From: Aquabacterium sp. J223
GTDB taxonomy: Bacteria; Pseudomonadota; Gammaproteobacteria; Burkholderiales; Burkholderiaceae_C
NCBI RefSeq assembly: GCF_024666615.1
Contig: NZ_CP088297.1
Location: forward strand, 3,638,501-3,702,500
DNA length: 64,000 nucleotides
Direction: 5' to 3'
Shown here: positions 63,785 through 64,000 of the stretch, in pieces
Layout of the letters: each line of letters starts with the position of its first letter
Position numbering within the stretch: position 1 is the first letter of the stretch
Translations under genes and position numbers: made by a program
The notes under the pieces: generated by a model
What the model saw: the letters and a program-made list of their open reading frames with translations, nothing else
Databases searched by the model: none
What the model was told of the DNA's origin: nothing

Positions 63785-64000
63785 TCACTTGGCGCCGGTC
63801 ACCGCCTCGGCGTCGTGCCGCCACATGCCGTAGTCGGCCATCTCGCGCACGCTGCGCACGATCTCCGCGGCGACCGCGGACACCGCCCGTGCCGGCCCCT
63901 TGGCTCGCGAGAACGCCATGGACACGGTGCGTTGCAACGGCGGATCGACGATGCGCGCCGCCTGAAGCCGGCCATCGACGACCTCCTGCCACACGGCGTG
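63785..64000 (-). CDS. LysR-family regulator (partial, C-terminal end only)
   Basis: The frame is open from the right edge to a stop at 63785 and encodes about 71 residues: 'EVVDGRLQAARIVDPPLQRT' then 'VSMAFSRAKGPARAVSAVAAE' (in blocks) and a C-terminal helix. This is the last strand-helix part of a LysR sensor domain, of the Nac/Cbl-like branch. The DNA-binding part lies outside the window. It is on the same strand as the two enzymes that follow and may regulate them. Confidence 0.7.
   Translation of the reverse strand, partial: HAVWQEVVDGRLQAARIVDPPLQRTVSMAFSRAKGPARAVSAVAAEIVRSVREMADYGMWRHDAEAVTGAK

Overview
The window is very GC-rich (about 70% or more by eye) and shows the coding style of a betaproteobacterium of the order Burkholderiales. 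The clearest signs are eleven Bug-type (TctC-family) periplasmic binding proteins in 64 kb, a Burkholderiales-type porin, and a short intergenic repeat at 27312-27389 of a kind I recognise from Comamonadaceae/Rubrivivax-like genomes. Apart from a partial TolC-type efflux gene at the left edge, almost everything is accessory catabolism: small enzyme sets, each with one or more Bug proteins and its own regulator. I see no rRNA, tRNA, IS element, phage gene or CRISPR array.

Layout. (1) 1-1494: partial TolC-family outer-membrane protein and a small membrane-anchored hypothetical, both minus. (2) 8894-1677, minus: enolase-superfamily enzyme, D-2-hydroxyacid dehydrogenase, Bug protein, second enolase-superfamily enzyme, two more Bug proteins and a nitroreductase, which looks like sugar-acid or hydroxy-acid use. 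(3) 8994-13591: Rieske oxygenase beta subunit, antiparallel MarR regulator, Rieske alpha subunit, Bug protein and a frameshifted third enolase-superfamily gene. (4) 15284-13626, minus: a UGSC-like protein with a CxxC motif. (5) 15457-22738: GST, LysR, HIBADH-like dehydrogenase, Bug protein and a CoxMSL-type molybdenum hydroxylase. (6) 22906-35430: FAD monooxygenase, two Bug proteins, second FAD monooxygenase, VOC protein, fumarylacetoacetase, alpha/beta hydrolase, second CoxMSL hydroxylase, enoyl-CoA hydratase and Bug protein; this is a plausible complete aromatic or N-heteroaromatic pathway. (7) 35450-45829: LysR, VOC protein, IorAB-type Tat-exported hydroxylase, AraC, tannase-family lipoprotein, a hydrolase fused to FG-GAP repeats, and LysR. 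(8) 45922-49811: CoA-transferase, enoyl-CoA hydratase, Bug protein and a divergent IclR. (9) 49953-59351: two related fumarylacetoacetase/cyclase/Bug sets, a TetR regulator, a lipoprotein hydrolase and a porin. (10) 59543-64000: enoyl-CoA hydratase, CoA-transferase, GST, amidohydrolase, carboxymuconolactone-decarboxylase-like protein and a partial LysR.

How the genes may work together: porins and Bug proteins would handle capture; molybdenum hydroxylases, flavin monooxygenases and the Rieske oxygenase would hydroxylate rings; VOC proteins may cleave or process products; fumarylacetoacetase-type hydrolases, cyclase-family hydrolases, GSTs and CoA enzymes would process ring-cleavage products. 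Substrates are inferred only at class level.

Nine genes carry single-base indels, ten in total, every one inside a run of C or G. Undoing them makes every gene length a multiple of three, with conserved sequence on both sides. This points to homopolymer assembly errors or to very recent mutation. Three strong inverted repeats lie beside regulators: near MarR at 8920, IclR at 49021 and TetR at 52203.
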